Positions 25,763-34,590 of a DNA stretch of 64,000 nucleotides are shown here, piece by piece. Location of the stretch: NCBI RefSeq assembly GCF_000973105.1, contig NC_015844.1, positions 2,290,501 to 2,354,500 on the forward strand, read 5' to 3'. This DNA is from Zobellia galactanivorans. GTDB taxonomy: Bacteria > Bacteroidota > Bacteroidia > Flavobacteriales > Flavobacteriaceae. Numbering within the stretch: position 1 is the stretch's first letter; the number at the start of each line of letters is the position of its first letter. The position numbers and the translations under genes were made by a program. Below the pieces are notes generated by a model. It had not been told where the DNA came from. It was given only the letters and a program-made list of their open reading frames with translations, and did no database searches.

Positions 25763-26698
25763 ATGAATTCATTTTTTTACAAAATATATAGGAAGACCAT
25801 TGTTGGTAATTTAGTTCGTAACCTGTACCATTGGTTACAAGGAATACTTCCAGATAAGATTTTTTTAGCCTATAAATATAGGATTAGTATGGGTAAAAAA
25901 CTTCAGTTGAATCCACCTACAACTCTTAATGAGAAGATTAATTGGTTAAAACTTTATGATCGTAGGGACATACTTACGAAATGTGCTGATAAATATAAAG
26001 TCCGTGAAATAATTTTAGAAAGAATTGGAGATAAATATTTAGTTCCACTTTATTTTCAGACTAAGAATCCTAATGAGATAGTTTCTGAGAATATCAAGGA
26101 TACTCCTTGTATAATCAAAACCAATCACGATAGTAGTGGCGGAATTTTTATTTATGATAAAGAGGTAGTGGATTGGAAGGAGCTTCGAAGTCAGTTAAAG
26201 AAAAGAATCAGAAAAAATTACTATAGAAAATCTAGAGAGTGGCAATATAAAAATATCAAACCTCGTATTATAGTTGAGAAGTTGCTACTTGATAGTAAAG
26301 GTAATATACCTTTAGATTTTAAATTGCATTGCTTTAATGGAAAAGCGAGAATGATACAGGTTGATATTGATAGAGGTACAGAAAAACATAGTCGAAATTG
26401 GTACGATTTAGAATGGAAACGCGAACCGTACAAATGGTCTTCTCCTAAAAGGTCAGGGGCTTTTACTGACCCTAGTGATACTGAAGTGGAAAAACCTCAG
26501 ACTTTAAATGAAATGATTATGCTTTCTGAAACTTTAGCTTCGGATTTTGATTACGTTCGGGTTGATTGGTATGATGTAGATGGTAAATTATACTTCGGAG
26601 AGCTTACTTTTCATCATGATGGGGGTATTAGACCAATCATTCCATACGAATGGGACATCAGATTGGGCCAAGAATTGAAACTATCAACAAGAGCATAG
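25763..26698 (+). CDS. TupA-like ATP-grasp protein
   Basis: 311 residues resembling the TupA-like ATP-grasp family found in capsule and teichuronopeptide loci. The family signature NPPTTLNEKINWLKLYDRRDILTKCADKYKVREII is at about 50-85; ATP-grasp strands follow with PCIIKTNHDSSGG (lysine near 120) and a C-terminal YGELTFHHDGG-type metal/ATP segment (here LYFGELTFHHDGG). Such enzymes join an amino acid or peptide to a carboxyl group, which would fit amidation of a uronic acid residue made by the nearby dehydrogenase; this last point is inference. AT-rich like its upstream neighbour. Confidence 0.83.
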   Translation: MNSFFYKIYRKTIVGNLVRNLYHWLQGILPDKIFLAYKYRISMGKKLQLNPPTTLNEKINWLKLYDRRDILTKCADKYKVREIILERIGDKYLVPLYFQTKNPNEIVSENIKDTPCIIKTNHDSSGGIFIYDKEVVDWKELRSQLKKRIRKNYYRKSREWQYKNIKPRIIVEKLLLDSKGNIPLDFKLHCFNGKARMIQVDIDRGTEKHSRNWYDLEWKREPYKWSSPKRSGAFTDPSDTEVEKPQTLNEMIMLSETLASDFDYVRVDWYDVDGKLYFGELTFHHDGGIRPIIPYEWDIRLGQELKLSTRA

Positions 26699-26711
26699 AG
26701 TTGAAACTATT

Positions 26712-26742
26712 AACAATAATTGTAATTGTTGATTTTAATGAC
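26712..26742 (+). terminator. Weak terminator-like hairpin between convergent genes
   Basis: AACAAT (26712-26717) and ATTGTT (26725-26730) form a short AT-rich stem followed by GATTTT. Low stability, so weakly supported. Confidence 0.3.
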
Positions 26743-26766
26743 GATTATCTTAAGTTTGTGATTTTC

Positions 26767-27864
26767 CTATGAACCAAGAATGCTTTTTGAATATATACGT
26801 TCTAGTTCAGAGCTTACTTTTTCAGGTGTAAATCGGTTATGGGCATAAACGATATTGTACTGGCCCATAGTACGTATGCTATCACGGTCGTTTATTAATA
26901 AACTGACTTTCTCGGTTATCTGTTCCGGATGCTTCATTTCGACCAAGTAACCCATTTGTCCGTCCTCAAAGAAATCCTTAATGCCTCCCACGTCGGTGGA
27001 GATAACGGGCAAACCGGTGGCCATGGCCTCCAATATGGAACAGGGGAGTCCTTCTCCGTGATACGAGGGTAATAGGTAAATGTCAGATTCATAAAATACT
27101 TTGGCTTTGTTGTCCCCGGTTATCCAGCCTAGTAATTCCACTCCTTTCATTTGACGGGAACGAACATATTCTTCAACCGCAGGTAGTTCTCCTCCAGTTC
27201 CCGCAATCTTTAATTTGACGTTGGGAAACCTTTTTTGAAGGACCACAAAACTCTCCAAGGCTTCATAGATACCTTTGACCCGTTCGATACGGGAAAGGAA
27301 TAAAAGGGTGATTCCATCATTTTCATGGTTCGATGTTTCGGCCTTCTCAAACTTGTTGTCCAGTTTAAAAAAGATAGGGTCGGCGACGGTGGTTATGGGG
27401 TAAATGGGCTTCTTATACCCGTATTTTCTCAATTGATCGGCAAATTCCTTTCCAAGGACGATCATAGAGTCGGCTTTACCAAAGGTTGCGCGAAAATATG
27501 GTAAGATCCTTTGCGTTACTTTTTTCTCGAATTCCCACTGCCAGCCATGCCAAAATACGGTCATTCGCGTACCGGTCAGCCGACATATTAATGCAAAGAC
27601 ACTATCCCTAAAAAACGACTTCATGTTCATTGAAGGGTTGAGGTGCACCAAATCATATTTGTTTTTTTTGAGCTTTCGGTAGAATTTCCAAAAATCGGAA
27701 ATTAGTCTAGTTATGACCCGTAGCTTTCCTTCTTTTTTGCCTTGTGCCCCGTAAAAGAAAAACTCGATATCACTGGTAAAGTGATTTAGTAACGAAGCAA
27801 AGTAGGTTTGCTTCCCTCCAGGGGTCGAAAGGTTCGGTGAGTGTATAAGGATTTTCTTTTTCAT
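26767..27864 (-). CDS. Family GT4 glycosyltransferase
   Basis: 365-residue GT-B retaining glycosyltransferase. The N-terminal segment ILIHSPNLSTPGGKQTYFASLL has the GGK acceptor-side loop; the C-terminal donor site GEGLPCSILEAMATGLPVISTDVGGIKDFFEDG has both conserved glutamates near 267-300. It overlaps the upstream heparinase-like gene by 4 bp (ATGA), so the two are co-translated. This coupling suggests that the linked enzyme acts on the same polymer. Confidence 0.9.
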   Translation of the reverse strand: MKKKILIHSPNLSTPGGKQTYFASLLNHFTSDIEFFFYGAQGKKEGKLRVITRLISDFWKFYRKLKKNKYDLVHLNPSMNMKSFFRDSVFALICRLTGTRMTVFWHGWQWEFEKKVTQRILPYFRATFGKADSMIVLGKEFADQLRKYGYKKPIYPITTVADPIFFKLDNKFEKAETSNHENDGITLLFLSRIERVKGIYEALESFVVLQKRFPNVKLKIAGTGGELPAVEEYVRSRQMKGVELLGWITGDNKAKVFYESDIYLLPSYHGEGLPCSILEAMATGLPVISTDVGGIKDFFEDGQMGYLVEMKHPEQITEKVSLLINDRDSIRTMGQYNIVYAHNRFTPEKVSSELERIYSKSILGS

Positions 27865-29834
27865 TTTTTTTGCACGTTTATTTTTGTGGTCAATTGCAAA
27901 TTTCCGGAAACCTCTATTTTGCTATAGATAACCGAAGTAGGCTGTTTTTGTAAAAAAGAGGGGGAGAACCAGCCCAATAATGGACTCTTGGAACCCCGCA
28001 CAATTTCTGGACTTAAACGTTTGTCCAGCAAAACGCTTACTTTGCGCTCCCCGTGATGCTCGATCGTAAATTGGTTGGCCCCTACCTGTTCTATTTGAAT
28101 GTCGGGGTGCAGGTGCAATGGATATTCATAGGTGTGGGGTTCGTTGTTCTCGGTATTAAGCTCGTCGACGATCAGGATGCTATCGTCTTTTTTATCGATG
28201 GTATAGGTCCTGATGTGTTGTACGCCCTGCTGGGCATATCCGTTATGGCTTCCTTTTAAAACGATTTCTTCGGGCGTGTCCTTTACTTCCAGTACCTCGG
28301 TCTGGTAATGGTTGAGCCATAGGCAGGGCCCTCCGTTTACCGACTGGTCCAGGCCGTCTATGCGAACGGTATTATGGGCCAAGGTTCCCTTAAAATAGGC
28401 CCTCCATTCAGGAAAGGAATGATAGGTATAGGTGCCGGGATCTATGATATAGGGCTTTCCGTCGATGTTGAGAAAGAATGACAGGGCATCGGCGTGGCCA
28501 TGCGCGGCAATGGACAAATAGCCAAGCGGGGCGATGTCTACATGCAGGTAGACCTCACTGTTATCGCTTCCCTTTTTAATAAAAAAGTGCCCCTCGTTTT
28601 TATAGAGTACCGTTTTGGGTTCCACTTTTTGGGGAACAACAAGGCTGTCGAATATTTGCCTGCCCGCGTCGCCGAACAAAACCTGGTTTTTAAGGTCGAA
28701 TAAAGGCGCCTTTCCCTTATATTTAGGGTCTTTGAATACGATGGCCGCCGAGGTCAGCAAAGACCTGAAATTGTTGAAATGGCTTTCGTCGGTGGTCAGT
28801 GAAATCACTTTCCCGTCATCGTCGTCACCGTAGTAAGGTACGTTGCCGCCCATGTCCATCAAATGGTAGATGTAGTCGAATATGGTTTTAAGCGTATGGG
28901 TATATGTCTTGCTGAACCCATGGCCTGATCGCTCCCCGATCAAGAATGCGATTAGGAAAAAATCGGTGATAAACTGAATATACTCCGAGGCCTCTTCCTT
29001 GTTGATGCCATTGGCCGAATGTTGCTTTTCGATTTCCTCTTCCAAAATGGCTTGGCCTTTTTTGACCCATCGGTCACTGTCTTTGAACGACCAATAGCAG
29101 CCGGCAATAAACAGGCCACTGGCCTCGGCTATCAAATGGTTGTTCGACGAAGAGTATTTCGATTCGTAGCGGTAGGCGTGCCGTGCATGTAGCTCGATCA
29201 GGGGAAGCCAGGTTGTTTCGGCAAATTTCTTAAAATCGGCATCGCTTGCCATAAGTTCGTTGGCCCCGATCATTTCCCAACAGAACACCCAATTGATTAT
29301 TCGTATGTTCACCTCGATGTTCGAATACCAGTTTACCCCGGTCAAATAAGGGTTGGCCTTGTGCCAGTCCTCAATATGTTGAACGAACAGGTCGAGGTAT
29401 TTTTTGTCCTTGCTTTGGTGGTATTTATGGCATATGTGTACGAGGTATTGCAAGCGGTTTACTTCCCAAACCACTTTTACCGTACCATTTTTACCGCTTC
29501 GTGTATCGATGTCGAAGGAGAATTTTTTGGGGAACTCCCTTCCGTCCATCAAATCTTTATGCCAGTCAATGGCTTGTTGATAGTTTAGGCCATGCCCGAA
29601 AATGGAATAGTCGCGAAGTACAATCTCTTCTTCCGTCCGGGGGGCGAAAAAAAGGGGCTTGGGCAAATGGTTCAGGTTTCCTTTGGGAAGATAGCCCATT
29701 TTAAAACGTTGGTCCTTTTTCTTTTTTAGGGCCGTTCGTACCCTATAAACTACCTCGGGCAGAGACATGGTTCGTATTCTGCTCAAATACCAATTAAGGC
29801 GGCTCCTTTTCTGTTGAATTTTGGCTTTCGGCAA
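27861..29834 (-). CDS. Heparinase II/III-like protein
   Basis: 657 residues with the alginate-lyase/heparinase II/III fold: an alpha/alpha barrel (about 60-380, including SSNNHLIAEASGLFIAG) and the Hepar_II_III beta-sandwich domain with AHGHADALSFFLNIDGKPYIIDPG near residue 460 and AHNTVRIDG. Family enzymes cleave uronate-containing polysaccharides by beta-elimination. There is no signal peptide; the N-terminus is basic (SRIRTMSLPEVVYRVRTALKKKK), typical of homologues inside polysaccharide-synthesis loci. It may trim or proofread the polymer rather than feed on it. Located directly upstream of and coupled to a GT4 gene. Confidence 0.88.
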   Translation of the reverse strand: MPKAKIQQKRSRLNWYLSRIRTMSLPEVVYRVRTALKKKKDQRFKMGYLPKGNLNHLPKPLFFAPRTEEEIVLRDYSIFGHGLNYQQAIDWHKDLMDGREFPKKFSFDIDTRSGKNGTVKVVWEVNRLQYLVHICHKYHQSKDKKYLDLFVQHIEDWHKANPYLTGVNWYSNIEVNIRIINWVFCWEMIGANELMASDADFKKFAETTWLPLIELHARHAYRYESKYSSSNNHLIAEASGLFIAGCYWSFKDSDRWVKKGQAILEEEIEKQHSANGINKEEASEYIQFITDFFLIAFLIGERSGHGFSKTYTHTLKTIFDYIYHLMDMGGNVPYYGDDDDGKVISLTTDESHFNNFRSLLTSAAIVFKDPKYKGKAPLFDLKNQVLFGDAGRQIFDSLVVPQKVEPKTVLYKNEGHFFIKKGSDNSEVYLHVDIAPLGYLSIAAHGHADALSFFLNIDGKPYIIDPGTYTYHSFPEWRAYFKGTLAHNTVRIDGLDQSVNGGPCLWLNHYQTEVLEVKDTPEEIVLKGSHNGYAQQGVQHIRTYTIDKKDDSILIVDELNTENNEPHTYEYPLHLHPDIQIEQVGANQFTIEHHGERKVSVLLDKRLSPEIVRGSKSPLLGWFSPSFLQKQPTSVIYSKIEVSGNLQLTTKINVQKK

Positions 29835-30232
29835 TTTCTTTTTTTTTAGATTAAAAAATTATACGGGAACACACGTATATGATACCTAAATATTTGATTT
29901 GAAACGGCTAATTTAAAGGTTCGCACTGGAATGAGACATACTTTTTTCCATTATCATAGTTTAATTTTAGATCATCTCTTAGAGATGGCAAAGTGTAATA
30001 TATAGCTTGTAAGACAGCTGTTTTTTGAAAAAGGAAAACTTAATGTTGGTTAATTTAACAATGTTCAAAAACGTATGTTATGTAATATAGCAGTTAGAGT
30101 CGTGTCATTTGTCGATAAAATGTCACTTCTGCATATTTTTTTTAGATTTCCGTGTCTTTCATCGAAAATAGTGAACATCTAGACGTATTTGCCGTTAAGA
30201 CTAGGAACACCCTCGTCCCTAAGTCTTAAATT
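29835..30232. other. Intergenic region between divergent genes
   Basis: AT-rich divergent promoter region. A small perfect hairpin, CATCTC/GAGATG with TTA loop, lies at 29973-29987. An imperfect one, GTGTCATTT paired to AAATGTCAC, lies near 30100-30125. No consensus TAnnTTTG box or ORF that I can support. Confidence 0.4.
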
Positions 30233-31279
30233 ATGAAAAGCTCAATCGCAAGATTTTATAGAATTCAAATGATAGTGTTACTGCCTCTTTTTTTTATTTT
30301 TTCATGGTCATGCTCGGATGAAGATTTGTTACAAGATACGCTGGTTTCAACCAACAAGCCGTCAATAGATATATCATCGGAAAATATTACCGGAACTAAA
30401 TCCGATTCCGTTGAACAGCAACAGAATACTTCAAGACTTCCGGAGACTGAAAATCTTCCATGTTCTACGGGGAGTAAGTCGGCCGACGAGAGTGGGGCCA
30501 AAGTATGGTGTTGGGATAATATTTCGGTACCCGAGGAAGGTTTTTTCGATAACCATAAATTGTTTATCAGCAGCCATTGTAGTTTGGGCATGGTAAAAGA
30601 AAGGGAGGGGAGACTTTATTTTAAGGTAAACCCTACTACGCCCACGGCCCCTGCAACATGTGGGGCGGAGTTTAACTATCGTGCAGAAATTAGGGAACAC
30701 CCTTCAGATGTTGACTACCCTGTAGGAACCGAACAATGGTGGGGCTTCGATTATAAATTTGGGGATGATTATGTGCCAGATGAATTGCCTTGGATATTGT
30801 GGCAGACCCATGGGAGTTTTAGTAATCCGGCGAGCCCCATGACGAACTTACAGTTGGCGCCCACGAATTATAACGGTAGTGTTAATCCTGTTGGGGAGTT
30901 GTTCGTAGTTAACAACACTCCGGCTACGGGGAGAAAATTTACGCCCGTCGGTATCATACCCAAGGCGGGTCAGACCCTTAAGATAGTAATACACTTGGTT
31001 TGGGGAGACGAGGGTAATGGACTCTACGAGGTATGGATCGATGGAGTTCAGGTGTATAGAAAACAGGAGCGTACGGTTTATACGGAGCAACCATATGGGG
31101 GATACTGGAAAATCGGTATTTATAAATGGCGTTGGAAAACGGATGAAAATGTGTTGGCTTCTGTCCAAAGGAACATATCTGAGTTGAATACTTCTATCGG
31201 TACCCTACGTACTATTATGCGAAAACCCCAAGATCTCGATTATGGCGTAGATGCTTATTCACTTGTGTTTCCCGATTAA
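30233..31279 (+). CDS. Surface lipoprotein polysaccharide lyase-like protein
   Basis: 348 residues. Signal peptide with lipobox SWSC (C27) followed by SDED, an acidic tail that fits the Bacteroidetes signal for surface display. A short linker precedes a single beta-jelly-roll domain (about 72-348). It resembles PF14099-type polysaccharide lyases (heparin lyase I/PL20-like) through YRAEIREHP, GTEQWWGFDYKF, LPWILWQTHG and GGYWKIGIYKWRW. Four cysteines in the N-terminal half of the domain could form disulfides. The same domain ends the next gene, so the two are paralogues. Substrate unknown; a uronic-acid polymer is likely. Confidence 0.82.
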   Translation: MKSSIARFYRIQMIVLLPLFFIFSWSCSDEDLLQDTLVSTNKPSIDISSENITGTKSDSVEQQQNTSRLPETENLPCSTGSKSADESGAKVWCWDNISVPEEGFFDNHKLFISSHCSLGMVKEREGRLYFKVNPTTPTAPATCGAEFNYRAEIREHPSDVDYPVGTEQWWGFDYKFGDDYVPDELPWILWQTHGSFSNPASPMTNLQLAPTNYNGSVNPVGELFVVNNTPATGRKFTPVGIIPKAGQTLKIVIHLVWGDEGNGLYEVWIDGVQVYRKQERTVYTEQPYGGYWKIGIYKWRWKTDENVLASVQRNISELNTSIGTLRTIMRKPQDLDYGVDAYSLVFPD

Positions 31280-31535
31280 CCTTCCTTGGGTTTTTAAAGA
31301 AATGCGGTTCAAATATTGCGTTGGGCCTTGTTGTTAGACTTTAGTCAAATTTAGTAAGTGTCTTTCACTTAAAAAGGGTGCGAAACATAACTGATTATTC
31401 GGAATTGTGTATGAAATGTTAAAATTATACGCATTTCGTCGAATTTAATGACCGTTTAGCGACTTTATCAGGGGTGCTTACCGTATATAGCGGCATAGTT
31501 TTAGCCGTTAAATTCCCCAGTAAAGAACACTACTT

Positions 31536-34508
31536 ATGAAATTACGCCAAACTCCTACCTTGGCCAATCGCCTATGTTTTATAGGAATTACTTTTTTATT
31601 GATTTTATCCTGTAATAAAGATGTCGATACATTGCGTGATGCCGTGTTAGACAAAAATATCCCAATAATTAATGGGTCGGATGAGGAGACTACAGGTCCA
31701 TCAGATGTAGATGAAGACCTGTTGGAGGACGAAAGTGAAAGCCAAACTCCCGAAAACGAAATACAATTTGAAAATAGGGTCGCTGTCTTTAATCCCATAC
31801 ATGATGCCTATATCCAAAATGGTAAGGGCTATAACCAATCTCTCATCCGTTTAGAGGAAGGACGTAGAAAGAGTTACCTTATGTTTGATCTGAGCCCTTT
31901 GGATTCTATTGGTGGGGTAATCGTTGAAGCTCGTTTGGACTTTGTGGTGAGTACCGATGATGGTGATGGGGAAGTTATTGTGTTCAAAGGTGAGTCGAAT
32001 GATTGGACGGAACAAAATCTTTCCGAAACCTCCGCGCCCGACATCGGGGCTTCTTTGGGCAGTATAGACCAACCGTATCGTGTAAATAGCGAAGTGCAGA
32101 TTGCCTTGGATACCTTGGGGATAGAACCAGGGTATACAAGCCTTGTGTTAGATCATAAAGATGGGGACGATTTGGCCTTTGCCTCAAAGGAAAGTGCTAT
32201 AGGAGGGAGTAAGTTGGTCGTGTCTTATGAGGTACCTGTCGGAACTAAAATTTTGGAATTGGAAAACCTAGGCGCCAATGAAGAAAGCGAATGGGATTCA
32301 AATGACGAACCAGGGGAAGATAGCACTGAAGGGCAAGGTCAGGTTCCAGAGGGTAACGATACCGAACAAGAAGGAGAGGAAGAACCTGTTGATGACTCTG
32401 TTGGAGAAGAGGCTCCAGTAGAGGAGGAAGAGCCGGTTGATGACCCCGTTGAGGAAGAGGCTCCCGTGGAAGAGGAAGAAGCTGTTGATGACCCCGTTGA
32501 GGAAGAGGCTCTTGTAGAAGAGGAGCCTGTTGAAACTCCCATTGAGGAAGAAACTCCCGCAGAAGAAGAACCGGTGGAGGAAAACCCCGAGGTTCCCGAA
32601 CCTCCTGCAAGTCCGGCGAACGAAGCTCCTGTCGCCGTTGTCCGTGCCACTCCCAAGGAAGGGACCTTGCCGTTGAAGGTGAGTTTTAATGGGGGCGATT
32701 CATCGGATGATAAAGCCGTGGTTTCGTACCTATGGGACTTTAAGAACGGGGAAACGGCTAGCTCTAAAAACCCCGAGCACACTTTTACAGAGGCCGGCAC
32801 TTATGACGTTGTATTGAAAGTAAAGGACGAAGAAGGATTATCCTCTTCGGGTAAACTTACTATTAAGGTTCTAGCTGCCAAAAATGAAGCGCCTACCGCA
32901 AAAATCAGTGCTAATACAAAGTCGGGAGAAGCTCCTCTAGAGGTACGCTTTGCAGGAAGTGGGTCAAGTGATGACCAAGGAATCAAAACGTACGCTTGGA
33001 ACTTTAAGGATGGAAAAACGGCAAGTACCGCAAATCCAGTCCATACTTTTGCCAAGGCCGGAACTTTTGTAGTCGAACTTGCGGTAAGCGACGAAGAAGG
33101 GCTTACCGACAAAGAGACTGTTACGATAACAGTAGAAGAGCCTAAGAACGATCCCCCGGTATCAAAACCCTCTGCCAGTTCCCAATCGGGTGAAGCTCCG
33201 GTCGAAATTCATTTTACGGGCAGCAATTCAACGGATGATAATGAAATTACCGGTTATAAGTGGGACTTTGGTGATGGGTCGATTTCCACTGAAGCGAACC
33301 CTAAGCATACCTTTGATACTCCGGGAACATATTCAGTTAAATTGGAGGTGGTCGATAAAGGCGGACTAAAGGACGTGGAGCATATAAGTATTACGGTAAG
33401 TGCCCCGGAAAATGAGGCTCCGACTGCGGTAGCTTCGGCAAGTGTCCTCTCAGGTGAAGCCCCACTAAAAGTTGATTTTACCGGAGGAAATTCGAGCGAT
33501 GACAAGGGGGTCGTGGGTTATTCTTGGGACTTCAGTGACGGTACCTCATCAAGCACCAACCCTTCCCATACCTTTAACAATCCGGGTAGTTATACGGTAA
33601 AGCTTACGGTAGGTGATGAAGAGGGGCGACAAGATACGACTTCGTTAATCATTGAGGTAACTCAGAGTGCGGTACAGGGAAATTTACCATGCGGTACCGG
33701 CAGTGGCCCAGCGAATCAGTACGGTGCCAAGGTTTGGTGTTGGAACAATATAAGCGTTCCAAGTAATGACTTTTTTAGTAACCATGAGCTATTTATAAGT
33801 AGCCACTGTAGCGATGGAATGGTCACAAAATCAGGTAGCCGGCTTCGCTTTAAGGTAAATCCGACCACCCCTAATGCAGCTGCAACTTGTGGTGACTATA
33901 ACTATAGGGCCGAAATACGGGAGCATCCGGCCGATGTCAATTACCCTGTTGGCACCGAACAATGGTGGGGCTTCGATTATAAATTTGAAAGCGGTTATAA
34001 GGCAGATGAGTTGCCTTGGATTTTATGGCAGACCCATGGGAGTTTTAGTAGTCCGAGCAACCCTATGACTAACCTTCAGTTGGGACCCACTAACTTTAAT
34101 GGAAACAGTAATACTGTAGGGGAGCTTTTTGTTGTAAATAATGCCGCACGAAGTGGTTCTAGCGCATATACTCCCACAGGTATTATACCTAGGTCTGGCC
34201 AGACCTTAAAAGTAGTTATCCACATGGTGTGGGGAGATGGAGGCTCTGGAAAGTTTAGGGTGTGGATTAACGGAGTAAAAGTGTATGATCAAAATGAAAG
34301 AACAGTCTATTCTCAACGTCCATATGGAGGATACTGGAAGCTAGGTATCTATAAGTGGCGATGGAAAGACCGAGAGAATGTAGAGGCCTCCGCTGCACGG
34401 GGCATTCGTGAGTTGAATACTTCCATAGGCACTTTACGGACCATTACAAGACAGCCCGGAGATAGTGATTATGGAAAGGATTCGTACTATTTGGTAGAGC
34501 CCGATTAA
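31536..34508 (+). CDS. Modular surface lipoprotein: CBM, acidic repeats, four PKD domains, lyase
   Basis: 990 residues. Lipobox ILSC (C26) followed by NKDVD. A DNRLRE/CBM96-like carbohydrate-binding domain at about 82-232 (DAYIQNGKGYNQS, YLMFDLSPL). An acidic Glu/Pro/Asp repeat linker at about 250-352 built from PVEEEEPVDDPVEEEA-like units. Four PKD domains at about 356-445, 449-535, 537-622 and 625-711, each ending in a HTF-x-x-x-G-T/S-Y type strand. The C-terminal lyase domain (about 714-990) is very similar to the whole catalytic part of the preceding gene (GTEQWWGFDYKF, LPWILWQTHG). Probably attached to the cell surface, holding the lyase away from the membrane. The 256-bp gap from the upstream gene suggests separate transcription. 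Confidence 0.85.
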   Translation: MKLRQTPTLANRLCFIGITFLLILSCNKDVDTLRDAVLDKNIPIINGSDEETTGPSDVDEDLLEDESESQTPENEIQFENRVAVFNPIHDAYIQNGKGYNQSLIRLEEGRRKSYLMFDLSPLDSIGGVIVEARLDFVVSTDDGDGEVIVFKGESNDWTEQNLSETSAPDIGASLGSIDQPYRVNSEVQIALDTLGIEPGYTSLVLDHKDGDDLAFASKESAIGGSKLVVSYEVPVGTKILELENLGANEESEWDSNDEPGEDSTEGQGQVPEGNDTEQEGEEEPVDDSVGEEAPVEEEEPVDDPVEEEAPVEEEEAVDDPVEEEALVEEEPVETPIEEETPAEEEPVEENPEVPEPPASPANEAPVAVVRATPKEGTLPLKVSFNGGDSSDDKAVVSYLWDFKNGETASSKNPEHTFTEAGTYDVVLKVKDEEGLSSSGKLTIKVLAAKNEAPTAKISANTKSGEAPLEVRFAGSGSSDDQGIKTYAWNFKDGKTASTANPVHTFAKAGTFVVELAVSDEEGLTDKETVTITVEEPKNDPPVSKPSASSQSGEAPVEIHFTGSNSTDDNEITGYKWDFGDGSISTEANPKHTFDTPGTYSVKLEVVDKGGLKDVEHISITVSAPENEAPTAVASASVLSGEAPLKVDFTGGNSSDDKGVVGYSWDFSDGTSSSTNPSHTFNNPGSYTVKLTVGDEEGRQDTTSLIIEVTQSAVQGNLPCGTGSGPANQYGAKVWCWNNISVPSNDFFSNHELFISSHCSDGMVTKSGSRLRFKVNPTTPNAAATCGDYNYRAEIREHPADVNYPVGTEQWWGFDYKFESGYKADELPWILWQTHGSFSSPSNPMTNLQLGPTNFNGNSNTVGELFVVNNAARSGSSAYTPTGIIPRSGQTLKVVIHMVWGDGGSGKFRVWINGVKVYDQNERTVYSQRPYGGYWKLGIYKWRWKDRENVEASAARGIRELNTSIGTLRTITRQPGDSDYGKDSYYLVEPD

Positions 34509-34590
34509 ATTATATAACTAATGGGCAAAATTCCTTATTTAATTTGAGAGCTTTGATTTTATCTTAGTTTTGATCGTAATCACTACTCCA

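Noticed and set aside
31508-31798. Reverse 96-codon ORF opposite the modular lipoprotein start
   Set aside because: Serine-rich shadow of the acidic coding region; no independent evidence.
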